The position numbers and the translations under genes are program-made. Below are positions 1-10,634 of a DNA stretch of 64,000 nt, piece by piece. Where the stretch lies: assembly GCA_003049465.1 (NCBI GenBank), contig PYSS01000078.1:62001-126000 (forward strand), written 5' to 3'. Numbering within the stretch: position 1 is the first letter of the stretch; the number at the start of each line of letters is the position of its first letter. Below the pieces are notes generated by a model. It was not told the origin of the DNA. It searched no databases and worked only from the letters and a program-made list of their open reading frames with translations. This DNA is from Magnaporthiopsis rhizophila. Its lineage: Eukaryota > Ascomycota > Sordariomycetes > Magnaporthales > Magnaporthaceae.

Positions 1-18
1 TCCTCTGAATACACCTAT

Positions 19-1117
19 CTATGACCCGGATGCGGATGATACGGGCACGGGCAGCTGCATCGTCAGCCTCGTTACGATCTGGATGTAATCCGCCTCGGTC
101 TCCGGCGTCAAAATCCCATGCCTCACGAAAAAGTCAATCATGACCAGCGCGCAGTTCGGCTTGAACTCTCCGCGCTCCAGCGCGTCCTGAACCTGCCCCA
201 CCGTCCACAGATAGAACGCGGCTACCTCTCCATCGTGACCCGGCTCGAGCTTCATGCCCTCGGGCACCTCGGCATCATACACGTACAGCACCGTCGGCGC
301 GATATATCCGGCCTCGGAGTGCCTCTTGACGTACGATACGAGTCCTCGGGGGTGGGCGTGGCGCCTCGTCCAGGAGGGCGGGAGGGAAGCCTCCTCCTCC
401 CCCTCGGCCAAAATGCAGTCGAGCGGCGTGTCGGCAGCTTTGACGCCCCCGGCTACCGAGGTGTCCAGCATGTTGGGATACGTGAAAATGTGTGGGCTGC
501 GGCGCGCGATCCAAATCCGGAGCTCTGCCGCAGACTCCGCTTGGCCCCCTTGCCCGCCAGCTCCAGACTTGTTGTGTGGCACGGGGGCCGCAGCCTCGGT
601 CCGACTATAGGTGTAAGCGACCAAATGGGCTCCCCGTGAGGCTATGCCAAACAGCGGCGCTGGGAAGCGCTCCACGTGCACCGGCTGGTCGGGATAGTTG
701 GCCCCCAGGATGGGGTACAGCTCGCTGTGCTCGCCATGCACGATAGCGAAGATGTTGGCGTCAATGGCGGCGGCTACCGTCTTCGCGAACGCTTCGCTAC
801 ACGCTCTGCCCGTGCTTTTACCGCCCGAGCTATCGTGGAGCTGAACGGAGCGAGACGCGGTATCGACAGTAAACTCTTCGACCCATGGCATCTGAGTGAC
901 CACTGTTGGGAGCATGTAACCGTGTGGCCGGTTATCGTAAGGCAGCAGGAGCCGGAATAGGTTGCCATACTCGAAATCCTGAGGAACACTAGCACCGGAG
1001 ACTCCGTGAGTAATGGGCGCAGTGGTGGTGCTGGCCTGTGCATGGGTTCGCTTACTTGCTTACGGCGTTTATCAAGTCGAGAAACGTCAGCCGTGCCTTT
1101 GGCCCTTGCGAAGCCAT
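19..1117 (-). CDS. DUF4743/Nudix hydrolase-domain protein (fungal thiamine pyrophosphokinase-related family), two exons
   Basis: An open frame runs from 978 or 988 down to the TAG at 19-21. A 298-residue stretch begins at an internal Met, but coding clearly continues upstream (LFRLLLPYDNRPHGY precedes that Met, typical of the DUF4743 N-terminus). I place the start ATG at 1117 (MASQGPKARLTFLDLINA) and a short intron after it. Two models fit: donor GTAAGC at 1063 with acceptor at 979 (85 nt), or donor GTAAGC at 1055 with acceptor at 989 (67 nt). Both contain the branch-like TTACTCAC. The second gives about 343 residues and reads more naturally. The C-terminal half has a Nudix-type segment, MLDTSVAGG followed by EGEEEASLP, then GEFKPNCALVMIDFFVRHG, all characteristic of the yeast YJR142W-like family. 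The usual Arg of the Nudix box (REAEEEASLP in relatives) is Ala here. Members are predicted diphosphohydrolases, probably soluble; the substrate cannot be read from sequence. It is the only convincing host gene in the window. Confidence 0.85.
979..1063 (-). other. Intron of the Nudix gene (alternative model 989-1055)
   Basis: On the minus strand GTAAGC follows codon 18 and a second GTAAGC follows eight bases later. Acceptors CTCAG (ending at 979) and GCTAG (ending at 989) both restore the DUF4743 frame. The TTACTCAC branch-like motif lies about 18-28 bases before these acceptors, a normal fungal spacing. Without splicing the upstream frame meets stops at about 1070-1080, in line with the donor region. 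Confidence 0.6.
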
Positions 1118-1757
1118 TTCCACCTTGATTACCACCAGCTAACTGGTGACATTCGAGCACCTGAGAGCTTGTAACCGCGTTCGGGGATGTGCCGCTGCAA
1201 ACGTGGGTGCCTATCCAAGGTGCTTGTCCTCCCCTCGGCATCCACAACCGAGGTCGGGTTTGGCCGGGGACCCTCAAAGCTCGGTTCGCGGAATCCCGCG
1301 GGACCAGCGGGGGCGAAACCTGGCCCCGCTGACCACCGGCCCTGCTCCCCGGGCGCGCCAAAGCGGGGATGGGGCTGTGGCCTTGGAGATTTCATCTTCG
1401 ATAATGCTTATCAAACTTTTGATAATTTCGTCATTTCACCATTTATCGTGTGGCAATCGGTCCAGGAATTCTCACGTCCCCATTTGAGACCAGTTTGCCA
1501 CGACCGAGAATTCTCCCCGATGTGGTGCGGACGCCTTGCGTCGGCCCACTTCGTTATGGGACCACCACCAAATTCAGCCAATAAAACTTCGGGTTGGGAC
1601 TGAGAGCTGCCGCCTGGATTGACCTCCAAGTCACCGACGATCAAGCCACACAATCGAGCCACCCACGGGGGCACCATCTTTGTAATCACGGTTGAGCCAC
1701 GGATATTGCTCAGTACAAGTTCCAAGGGTCACAAATGTTACGTGGCGGGTCCAACAA
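1118..1757. other. GC-rich intergenic stretch upstream of the Nudix gene
   Basis: This would hold the promoter of the minus-strand Nudix gene. Open frames here on both strands overlap one another, are rich in Pro/Arg/Gly, and show no family motif, so I do not call genes. One inverted pair, GAATTCTC at 1466-1473 and GAGAATTC at 1506-1513, could be a regulatory palindrome or chance. Confidence 0.4.
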
Positions 1758-1786
1758 GGGGGTAGGCCAGGGGGTAAGCCAGGGGG
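1758..1786. repeat. 12-bp G-rich minisatellite running into the assembly gap
   Basis: Two full units of GGGGGTARGCCA (1758-1769, 1770-1781) and a third begun as GGGGG at 1782 lead straight into Ns. The first bases after the gap are again a run of G (1882-1891). The true array is probably longer and collapsed in the assembly. Confidence 0.75.
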
Positions 1787-1881
1787 NNNNNNNNNNNNNN
1801 NNNNNNNNNNNNNNNNNNNNNNNNNNNNNNNNNNNNNNNNNNNNNNNNNNNNNNNNNNNNNNNNNNNNNNNNNNNNNNNNN
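1787..1881. other. Assembly gap (95 Ns)
   Basis: Ninety-five N bases, flanked on both sides by poly-G and minisatellite sequence, so the gap most likely results from the repeat. Reading frames crossing it have no meaning. Confidence 0.99.
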
Positions 1882-1891
1882 GGGGGGGGGG

Positions 1892-2602
1892 TTAAGTAGG
1901 GGTACACAACGCAACGCACAATTTGTAGTAGAAATCAATGTTATAGTCCCGTGCTGGTGGCACGGGTTTGTGGCTCAGGAGTGACCCCTGAGTCGCCTCA
2001 TCGTTTGTAGCTCTCGCGCCCGTGCCAGGCCGTTGCCTGGCCGGCGCGTGGCCAATGCCTCGCCAGGACCACCTCGATCCATATGAGAGTGGGTGAGTGA
2101 GTACATTTAACGTCAGTAAGTCGGGATCTACCCGTCCCTGCCTCCCAGGGGGCATATGACGTGCTAGCACTACCTACGCTAAACACTAGGCTACATGTTG
2201 CTATCCGGCGGCTAGCAAAAGTAAACCCGAAGGCACACGGAGCTCGGGCCGCGTTCCGGCGCTCCTTGTTAGTGAGCGGGCAATCGGCAGTAGGGCATAT
2301 GTGTATACGCCGGGGTATTATAAACCGCTGCGGGTGGTAGTGATGCCGTCGGCCGGCGGGTTGCCGGAAAAGGGGTAAAGCCGGGTTTGGGCGGGGGATC
2401 CTCGGAACCTCCCCTGGGCCCGGCTGGAGGTGCGGGGGATTAACGAGCCTACCGATGGTCCCAGTGGTACAAAGGGGAGGGTAAAAAGTGTGAACGAGGA
2501 GGGGGGAGGGTTATATGCGGGCTTTTTGGGCCTTATTATTATCGTCTAGCGATAGTATAATAGTTAGTGGTTTCGACGAACGAAGCAAAAAAAGGAGGGC
2601 TT
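1892..2602. other. Non-coding GC-rich stretch with a cluster of short hairpins; lower end may be LINE 3' UTR
   Basis: No supported gene. Three perfect 6-7 bp stems occur within about 95 bases: CCCGTGC/GCACGGG (1948-1966), CAGG-type stem CTCAGG/CCTGAG (1974-1992) and GCCAGGC/GCCTGGC (2024-2041). The part just below 2603 (T-rich on the minus strand after the LINE stop, then a mixed ATAAT-rich stretch) may be the 3' untranslated region of the LINE described next, though no clean poly(A) tail is visible. Confidence 0.4.
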
Positions 2603-3376
2603 TTAGAAAAACCGCTTCCAATATCCGGGCTTATCAAAGGCCGGGAAGGGATTCGCTTTAGGCCATCTGTTATCTGTTGCTTTAGCCAGCTTGCAATGTA
2701 CAGGGTGGGAAGGGGACTTATTTTTTCCGCAGCGGCATAGGTTATTATCCTTATGCCCGAATTTTCGGTGGTACCAGTCGAAGTTCCCGTGGCCGGTGCG
2801 TGCGGCTATTAGCCGTTGCAGTATTTTCCGGTCCAATTGCAACGCGTCGGGCGTGTGTTGTGGTACCGGCGGGAGGCTTGTGGCCTTATACCGATCCGGG
2901 AAGTTGTCCTTAAACCATGCGTTCCGGGCGTCCCGGGCCGTTTTCCGGGCTAGGGCTTTCACGCCGGCCACTGTCGGTTTGGCGTGTTGGGGGACCGGGA
3001 GGGCCGTGCCAAGCTTTGCTTCAATATCAGCTTCCTCGTTTCCGGGGATTCCCATATGGCCCGGGGACCAACGGACGTGTACCCGGTGCTTATCCATAAA
3101 GCGATGGACTTCCTTAAAGGCCCCTTGCGGGCTGTCCTGAGCGGTGCTTAGAAAGTTGTTGGCCGCCGAGGTGTTGTCGAGGCATAAGTGGTAGGTGCAG
3201 TTGCGGACAACAAGAACCGGATGAACAAAGCTTGTCGAACATGTCTCGGCGCGACTCGGCCGAAGGCGCCGCGGCTGTCGCCGATGGGCATGCGTCGACC
3301 CACACCTAGGACTTGGCGCCCGCCAATAATAACCCACGGCTATCCTTTTATTCGCCTTCACCTTCGCCGTCGACAA
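2603..3376 (-). pseudogene. 3' fragment of a Tad/I-type LINE ORF2: RNase H domain and C-terminal tail
   Basis: The 257-residue frame contains RNase H signatures: YHLCLDNTSAANNF, then HVRWSPGHMGIPGNEEAD, which carries the SPGHxGIxGNExAD block with conserved His and Asp. It ends with a Cys/His cluster (CRCGKNKSPSHPVHC) and the aromatic tail usual for Tad-like fungal non-LTR retrotransposons. The first ~70 residues do not look like RNase H. A different frame over about 3190-3300 reads GDSR-like sequence expected of the domain, so the copy is frameshifted at its N-terminal side. Upstream reverse transcriptase and endonuclease were not recognised, so it is 5'-truncated, as is common for LINEs. It is GC-rich and open, hence little affected by RIP. 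Confidence 0.75.
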
Positions 3377-4256
3377 GCGGCTCCCGGTAGAACCAGGTGC
3401 CGGACCTCCTCCTTAAATTTCGCCCCACGTCCGTTACGCCCTCCGGATCGACACCGCGCCCGATGCGCTTTATCAGCCGGCTGCCGGTGCTCCTCCCCAG
3501 CAGCGTCTCGGGCGCTCGGCCACGCAGATGTCGGGGGTCCCCGATAAATTTTCGCCCATGTTCCTCCAGCACCGGACGATGCGCGCCGCCACGTTTAGGA
3601 CGGTCGAGGACTTCGAGGATTTCGACGTTCGAGGATAAATCATTTGCGGTCCCCTATTCGCTCCTCCCGACGGCCCCTGCCTGGAGGTTCGTCCTTGTTT
3701 TCGACAACCGCCAGTGGCTTTGCCCCTTGGTGGCTTTATCGCACCTCCTCGCTTCCCCGCGTATTTCTGGAGTCTCCGACCTATTATGTTAAAACCAGCG
3801 ATTCTGTTCCAAACCAGTCGCTCGACCAGGGTGCCGGCGAGTCCCTTCCTTAATATTATTACGGCGCACCTATCAGGGTTAAGTATGTGAATCGAAGTTT
3901 ATAAGCTTGTGGCCGTTTTGCCCCTCGCCTCGTTTTTATTGCAGAATGCTTGTATAGCCTGCCTGGTCCGCTGCAATGGCCGTTATGCGTTTTCCGTACC
4001 TGCGTTTGTTAAAGCCAAGTCCATTACGACGGCAAGTCGCGGCGGAGAGACGGTGATAATAACCCCCGCAAAGCAATATCTTCCAGGCCGGAGTCAAGAC
4101 TGACGGAAATTTATTTACCGCTTTCCCACAAAGAACGGGGCGAGCAAATCAAGCTGGCGAGCCGCTAATTGAAATGCATCCTGTTAAAATTAATAACGTG
4201 CACAGGGGAAGTGAAGCGCTAATCACAGGGACGGCGGCCGCACGTTCAGTTGGATT
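3377..4256. other. Unassigned remnant region between the LINE fragment and the AT-rich block
   Basis: Several overlapping frames of 60-130 codons occur on both strands (for example minus 3348-3572 and plus 3397-3792), with biased Arg/Pro/Gly composition and no recognised motif. The region may be frameshifted LINE or other transposon debris. Composition drops from GC-rich to intermediate after about 3800. Confidence 0.35.
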
Positions 4257-4294
4257 GGGCCCTGCAATGCATTAAAGTTAATGCTGCAGGGCCC
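4257..4294. repeat. Near-perfect palindrome (hairpin)
   Basis: GGGCCCTGCA at 4257-4266 pairs with TGCAGGGCCC at 4285-4294, and the stem extends inward (ATGCATTAA against TTAATGC with one bulge). It lies about 280 bp outside the first tandem repeat of the inverted-arm element and could mark an element boundary or be a hairpin on its own. Confidence 0.7.
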
Positions 4295-4324
4295 TAAGCA
4301 AATTGTGGTTATAGGGTTGTTATT

Positions 4325-4693
4325 TTAGTAAGGGGCAGCCAACTTTATTCCTTTATATACTTTCCGACATCGGTACCGCAGGATTTTACCGTGCGGGCGG
4401 GCGTTCCGGTGCCCTAGCCCAATTCCCGATAAATTATTTTGTATGGGGCTGGCAAAAAATCGACCCACGGCCACCAAAACCATCTCCGCGTTGGCCGACA
4501 AATCTAACTTAGTTAAATCGAGAGCGATTTGGAGGGCGGGTGACTTGTAGGCCTGCAACCCCTGTAAAGTCAGTGACTTGTAAGCTTGCAATCCCTGTAA
4601 AGTTAGTGACTCGTAAGGTGCCAACCCCTTACAAAGTAGGTGATTTGCAGGGCAGTGGCCCTTATAAGCTAGGCTTGCAAGCGTGGGCTGCAT
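4325..4693 (-). CDS. Hypothetical 122-residue frame partly made of 11-residue repeats
   Basis: The frame is open for 122 codons. Its N-terminal half consists of LQGLQAYKSLT-type repeats that arise from the 33-bp tandem repeat beneath it (33 is divisible by 3, which keeps the frame open). The C-terminal half (LVAVGRFFASPIQNNLSGIG and following) matches nothing I recognise. It lies at the edge of the inverted-arm element. An open frame maintained by a tandem repeat is weak evidence, so this may be chance. Confidence 0.2.
   Translation of the reverse strand: MQPTLASLAYKGHCPANHLLCKGLAPYESLTLQGLQAYKSLTLQGLQAYKSPALQIALDLTKLDLSANAEMVLVAVGRFFASPIQNNLSGIGLGHRNARPHGKILRYRCRKVYKGIKLAAPY
4540..4610. repeat. 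33-bp tandem repeat (two full units plus a partial)
   Basis: Units at 4540-4572 and 4573-4605 begin GTGACTTGTARGCYTGCAA and end CCCTGTAAAGTYA, with a third beginning at 4606. They abut the left inverted arm and share its CCCTGTAA wording. Confidence 0.8.
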
Positions 4694-4828
4694 GTATAAC
4701 CCTTACAGGGTAAGTTGCGTGCATAACCTTTATAAGGTAGGTTGTATGCCCCACCTTTGCAGGGTAGGTCTGCAGGGTAGGTGCATTGCATAATTAACCA
4801 CGTGCCTTAATAAAGTGTACAGGAGGTG

Positions 4829-4833
4829 CAGGG
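4829..4833. repeat. Target-site duplication CAGGG, left copy (Gypsy copy 1)
   Basis: CAGGG precedes the 5' LTR and recurs directly after the 3' LTR at 12112-12116. Removing the insertion rejoins GTGCAGGG to TAGGCCAGG, exactly the wording in the opposite arm. Confidence 0.95.
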
Positions 4834-5333
4834 TGTTACAACCACAGCTGGCAGGGGACAGAAGGGCTGGGGCTAACCCCCAGCAGGATGCCTTTACCCC
4901 GCAGTTATGAAGGCTAGGGGCCGAGTGATTAAGGCCAGGTTATGCGAAAAAGTTATGTGATTGGGCGCTTACCTAATCAGGTTTTGTGGATCTGTAGCAG
5001 AGCAACAGATCCAAGGATTTGTGGATCTGTAGCAAAGCAACAGATCCAAGATTTTGTGAATTTGTGACAGAGCAATAGATCCAAGGGTCGGTATAAACAG
5101 AGTAGGGAAGGGTTACGGGTATATAAGGCAAGGATTTTTTACTGTGTTAGATAGTTTTAATTGAGGCTTTGGCATTAGTTAATTTAAGTTAGCTCCAAGG
5201 CACCTTTTTGGGCAAGCAATTGAGATTTTTGTTATTACCCCAGTTTTTAGCACAAAGCGATTTTGTGGAAATTGTACTGTTTAATACCTTTTTTAATATA
5301 CCTTATCCTAAAAGTAAAAAATTATTTGTAACA
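4834..5333 (+). repeat. 5' LTR of Gypsy copy 1 (500 bp)
   Basis: Begins TGTTACAACCACAGCTGGC and ends ATTATTTGTAACA. The first 350 bases have kept much of their GC content, whereas the last 200 are more AT-rich. It is followed by TTTTGATTAATTTTG, the RIP-altered form of the putative primer-binding region read more clearly in copies 2 and 3. Confidence 0.93.
4980..5084. repeat. 35-bp tandem repeat inside the Gypsy LTR (three units)
   Basis: Units start at 4980, 5015 and 5050. Each carries an inverted GGATCTGT...ACAGATCC pair, so each can form a hairpin. Copy 2 has one unit fewer, which accounts for its 465-bp instead of 500-bp LTR. Confidence 0.85.
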
Positions 5334-6060
5334 TTTTGATTAATTTTGTTTAATATTTACCGGAAATAATAAATAATAATAATTATATTAATTGCAGGCA
5401 AAAAACCCGAAAATATTATTATTGCCGGCAAATTGTATAATAATTTTTCGGCGGTTATGCAAGTATTTATTGCGGAAATTGAAAAATTTAAAGGAGTTTA
5501 AACCGAGCTTTATATTGCTGTTAAATTTTACAAATTTTTTTTGTTTAACAAGTATAATAAAAAAAAAGGTAAAATTAAAACGTTTTTAACCGAATGCAAG
5601 GGGTACTTTTTGTTTTATCGAGACCATTTTTAGCGGGAAAAATAGAAAGTTGCCTATATAGCTATGCATTTGAATGGTAAGGTTAAGGATTGGTTCGAAT
5701 CTATTTGGTTCAATTACCTAAAAGGGCATAATAAATCCAAAAAAAAAACCAAGCTAATATTTGCCGATTTCGAAAAATTCGGAGAAAAGGTTGCCAAAAT
5801 TTTCGGACAGGTCGATAAAAAACGGGTGGCTGAAAAGGAGTTGCTTTAGCTCCGATAAAAAGGCCCCGTATTAATTTATATTTCCAAATTTTAGCGGCTG
5901 GTTAATAAATTTAACTGGACAGAAAATATTAAAATAATTTAATTTTACCAAAGGCTAAGGGATAATATGAAAAACGAATTATCCAAGCAGGAACGATTTG
6001 AAAATTTTGTCGATTATATTATTATAATTGTTTGTATTAGTAATAAACTGTACGAATAAT
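5334..6060 (+). pseudogene. gag of Gypsy copy 1 (capsid domain), RIP-degraded
   Basis: After a short leader the plus frame reads a Ty3-type capsid: FYKFFLFNKY-like text, an FLTECKGYF block, then LNGKVKDWFESIWFNYLKG and ADFEKFGEKVAKIFG, ending VDKKRVAEKELL. The W-F-x-P/S-x-W and F-F-x-F patterns are those of retrotransposon gag proteins that form the particle shell. Stops interrupt the frame at about 5509 and 5846. The same WFESIW and WFKPVW blocks occur in copies 2 and 3. Confidence 0.75.
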
Positions 6061-8199
6061 GCCTAAAAAAAAAGCTTAATAAACCAAGCTAATAGTGCAA
6101 AATAACAAAATTAACCAGAAAAAGGCAAAATAATAATAATCCACGGTTTATAATATATACCCTGAACTTATAAATTTTAGTACTGGAATTATATACCAGC
6201 AAAAAAAATAAAAGCATATTAGGTTTAAAAATCCAAAAAACGGGAAATGTTTTAAATATAAAAAAAAAATATATTAAAAAAAATTGTTTGTAAAAAAACC
6301 GATAAGCGGCTGTTTTTTGCCAAATAAGCGCGCTAAAGGGATACGAACCTATAATTTCAGCTTTACCCAGGGTAATATAATAAACAAAAAAAAAAGCCTG
6401 TATCCCGAAGCATTGTTTAGTTAAATTTATTGTTTTGATAAAAATTATATGGTCCATTGCTTTGATAAAAATGCTACAGGGTACTATCCAAAATAATAAA
6501 TTGCTATAATGCAATAAATCGATCGATTCCGGATCGGTAACAAAAAAAAGGTTAGGGTAACCACCAATTTTATAATATTCGAAAAAAAGGATAGCGCAAT
6601 AGCGCATATTTCGAAAAAATTTAAAAAATTAGCCTAATACAAAAGCATATCGGATATTTCGGTTAATAATTTTAAGGAAAATTTAAATATAAATACAGGA
6701 ATAGAACAATTTTTGGGCCAAATATATTTAATATAAGCCCAAAAAAAAGGACTGAACCTAATAATATTCAGAAAAATTGCAAAAGCAGGCCCTAGCAATA
6801 AAAATTGTGGTAAATAATAATGGTAATATATTGTTAATTTTAAAAATTTTTAGCAAAAATTCGATTAGCAATTGATCGATATGGGAAAATAATTTTTTAT
6901 AACCAAAAAAGAAATACGAAAAGCGTATATTTTATTTAGGTTTCGGGAAATAAACCGATAGTTTTGGGATTAACCCAAATTTATCGGCGGTTTAATGCGC
7001 AAAAAACCGGCGCAGGATAATGAAAGGAAGCTTTTGGATTGGTTAAAAAATAATTAATTGGTTATTTATTACGGGGCATTATTCGAAAAAATCCCGAACT
7101 TGAACCAGTAATTAATATAATTATACGTGCTTAACCACAAAAATATAAACCCAAATGCAGGATATTATAACGAATTATTTTGGGCCGAATATTTATATAA
7201 TAATTGCAGGTGGTATATAGCTAAAAAACTAAAATATAACTTTTTTTTACAAAGGAAGGGAGAAAAACCAGTGCGATATTTATAACAGGAATACTAGCTT
7301 CCGAAATAATAAATGGCAAAAATGGGCTATAAAAATTTTATAACAATTTTCGAGCTATTGCTAGTATATTTTATAATATATATAACAGGAATTTTTATAT
7401 ACTGGATATGCAAAAAGCCGGAATGCAAAATTTATATGGAAAAAAAAGCGCAAGCCTGGATGGATAGGTTTATCTGTTTAATAAAGGTAACCGGGGACCA
7501 AAAAGGGGCATTTTAAATAAAAAATTAAAGGGTTTACCCAAAAAAAGGGTACGGGTAAAATAATAATAACCGGCAAAAACCCTAATAATAATAATTAACG
7601 ATTAATACAAATATATCAAAATAATAATATATTAGAAAGGATAAAAAATAAAAACCATAATTAATTATAAAGCACAAAAAAATTATTTTTTACCAAAAAT
7701 AATAAAAAGGTACAGCATTTTAATACGTTAAAAAAAGGAACCATATAATTTTATAATAATAAAATGGGAGCCAATTACGTTTAATAAAGGAAGGATTGAT
7801 ATTAAAACTGATCATTTCAAATTTCAACTCCTGGGAAAAACCTGCGAAATAATCCTGAATGTTATAAATATAAAAGGGGAAAACCTAATTTTAGGCTTTT
7901 TATAATTTAAAAAATATAATTTTTTAATAAATTGGATTACCGAACAAATTTAATGGAGGGAATTATTATTAATTAATAGGGAAGTTTAATAATTACGGGC
8001 CCCGGATAATAAAAATCGGACGCCAGAAAAGGTAGCTGTAACGGTGGCAAAATATAGCAATTAATCCTGGCAAATTGCACTAACCAAAACGCCGATAAAT
8101 ATAAATGCAAATAAACCCGATAAGCAGGGAATTATTAACGATGGATTTAAAAATGTTCCTAAAAAATACCACAAATATTGGAGATTATTTTAGAAAAAT
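6061..8199 (+). pseudogene. gag C-terminus / protease / linker region of Gypsy copy 1, heavily degraded
   Basis: Sense frames are broken throughout. One open stretch of 67 codons (7313-7516) has a recognisable equivalent in copy 2 (minus 19466-19669) and copy 3 (34987 onwards): CKKPE.KIY and VTGD.K motifs. It is therefore a genuine conserved part of the polyprotein, probably around the protease, rather than chance. The 172-codon minus frame at 6089-6607 is antisense to the A-rich coding strand and is not called. Confidence 0.5.
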
Positions 8200-10634
8200 T
8201 TGGAAATAGTATTACCAAAATACAAATCGTTTAATTATAAGATTAAGCTTAAACCAAAAGCATAATTTAAATACCAAAAATTATATCGATTAAACCTTTA
8301 ATAAAAAAAACTATTATAAAAATAATTAAAGGAAAAAGTTAGGAAAGGATTTACCAAATTTTCCGATTCTTTTATAAAATATGGAATTTTATTTATTTTT
8401 AAAAAAAATGGGAAGGAACGGATATATATTGATTATTGTCCGTTAAATTAAAAAATAATAAAGGATCGGTATCCTTTATCCCTAATTAATAAGCTTAAAA
8501 ATAAATTCGGAAAAAATTGGTGGTTTATAGCCCTAAATTTATGCAAGGTTTATAACCTATTAAAAATTAAAAAAGATAACGAATAAAAAACCGCTTTTCA
8601 AACCAAATTTGAAATTTTCGAATTATTAATAATAACCTTTGGATTTATCAATGTACCAGCTATATTTTAACAAATAATTAACCATATATTATAAAAATAC
8701 CTTAATATTTTTATTTTTATATATCTGGATAATATTTTGATTTTTTTAAAAATGCTGGAAAAATATAAATAATATGTGCATAAAATATTATAAAAGCTGT
8801 AAAATGCAAAGTTTTTGGTTAATCCGGATAAATATATATAGCATTCCCTAAAAGTAATTTTTCTCGGGTTTATTATTAAATAAGGAAAAGTTTAAATAAA
8901 ACCCAAAAAGGTATAAGCAGTAAAGGATTGGTTTGTATTTATTACGGTTAAAAAAGTACGAAATTTTTTGGGGTTTTTGAATTTTTACCGAAGGTTTATC
9001 CGAAATTTTAACAAAAAGGCTATACTATTTACGGATTTTATTAAAAATAATACCCAGTTTTATTAGGGAATACAAAAATAAATAATTTTTAATTTGCTAA
9101 AAAAAGCTATTATTTAAATACCGGTACTGGTAATGCCAAACCCAAAAAAACTTTTTGAGGTTAAAATTAATATATTGGATTTTATTATGAAAAATAGCTA
9201 AAATAGCAAAACGATCAAAAAAAATTGCACTTTTGCGCATTCTTTTTGCAAAAATTGAATAAACCTAAGCTAAATTACCAAATCCACGATAAAAAGCTCC
9301 TTGCTATTATCAAAATTTTGGAAAAATGAAAGGTGTATTTGTGCAAAACCAACCACCAAATTATAATATATACCGATTATAAAAACCTATCACAATTTAC
9401 TATTAGCCAAATGCTAAACAAAAGATAAATTTAATAAAGCCAGTTTTTTCAAAATTATAATTTTCAAATTAAGGTTAGGAAAGGGTTAAAAAATAGCCAA
9501 ATAAATGTATTAAGCTGTTAATTAAATTATTAAATGGATATGCTACCAGAAATATGCGCAATTTTGGCCAAAAAACCGAATAGATCCCTGATTTTAGCAT
9601 AACGGGTATTGGCCAAAATAACCTGACAGAAAAGTTGGATCCCAGAAAAAATCCAACAGGTTTATAGCCAGATAGTTAATGGATATTAGGGGGTTGCCAA
9701 AACCTGAAAAAGGTTTCGGCAGTATTACAGATTTATAAAAATTTGTGCCGAAATATAAAATGCAATTAAAAATTGCAAAAATTGTGCGAAAAATAAAACT
9801 AGCAAGTATAAATTTTATAGGTTGCTGCAATTTTTGCCAGTATTTAGCAAAGTTTGGCAAAAAATTATGGCGGATTTTGTTATAGGATTATTTAAATTAA
9901 AAAAACCTTTTATAAATGTTCAGTATAATAATATTATGGTGGTAATCGATTAATTTACCAAATATATTATATACCTGCCGTTTAAAAAAAACGCAAAAGT
10001 TATAAATTTAACTTATATTTTTATCCGGAATATAATTGTGTAATACGAAACCCTAAAATGCATAATTTTAGACCGAAACAAATTGTTTAATAGCAAATTT
10101 TAGAAATAATTTATAACAAATTTAGGTGCAAAATATGCTTTTTTTATAATTTATTATTTTTAAACGGATAAGCAAATAAAACAAATAAATTAAACCATAA
10201 AATAATATTTATATTATTTTGTTAATTATAAATAAAATAATTGGGTACAATTATTTTTTATAGTTTAATTTGTATATAATAGTTTAATATATAAAAGTAT
10301 GGGAATTATGCTGTTTTATGCAAATTACGGATATATATTTACGGTGTACAAAAAATTTAAGGCAGGATTATATATTTTAATAGCAGAAATATAGGTAAAA
10401 AAGCTTATTAAGCTGTACAAAAATTTTCAGGTAAAGCTAAAAAAATTGCAGCAATGCATGTTTATGCAGGCAAATAAAAAAAAGATCAAAGAACCAACCT
10501 TTAAAAAGGGGGATAATATTTATTTTTTTCGATGCAATATTAAAATAAAACGATTAAATAATAAATTAAATTATAAAAAATTAAAACCGTTCAAAATCCT
10601 GAAAAAGATTTCCGATATTAATTATAAATTTTAA
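8200..10634 (+). pseudogene. pol of Gypsy copy 1: reverse transcriptase, RNase H, integrase
   Basis: Near 8396-8450 the frame reads K-N-G-K/R-x-R-IYIDYCPLN, the fingers motif of Ty3-type reverse transcriptase. KDRYPL and WWFIALNL follow, then AFQTKFE, then YLDNILIF at about 8712-8735. There the second Asp of the catalytic YxDD has become Asn, as G-to-A change would produce. RNase H follows. Around 9750-10250 a decayed Zn-binding and integrase core is recognisable in the sense frame. The last 62 codons (10446-10634) are open and carry F.KGD.IYFFR.NIKIKR, then LKPFKILKKISD, the SH3-like integrase tail that binds DNA. Enzymes of this kind copy element RNA and insert the DNA; this copy cannot. 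Confidence 0.82.

Noticed and set aside
118..960. Open frames on the plus strand and in other frames across 118-960
   Set aside because: They overlap the strongly supported minus-strand Nudix gene and have no motif; high GC keeps them open.
1692..1938. Short frames crossing the run of Ns
   Set aside because: Made of X residues; the gap has no sequence.
1948..2041. Possible tRNA or structured RNA from hairpins
   Set aside because: No cloverleaf, TTCG-type loop or anticodon arm fits.
6089..6607. 172-codon minus frame, hydrophobic
   Set aside because: Antisense of A-rich Gypsy coding DNA; Phe/Ile/Leu-rich wording is what RIP-altered antisense gives. Not conserved as a protein in the other copies.
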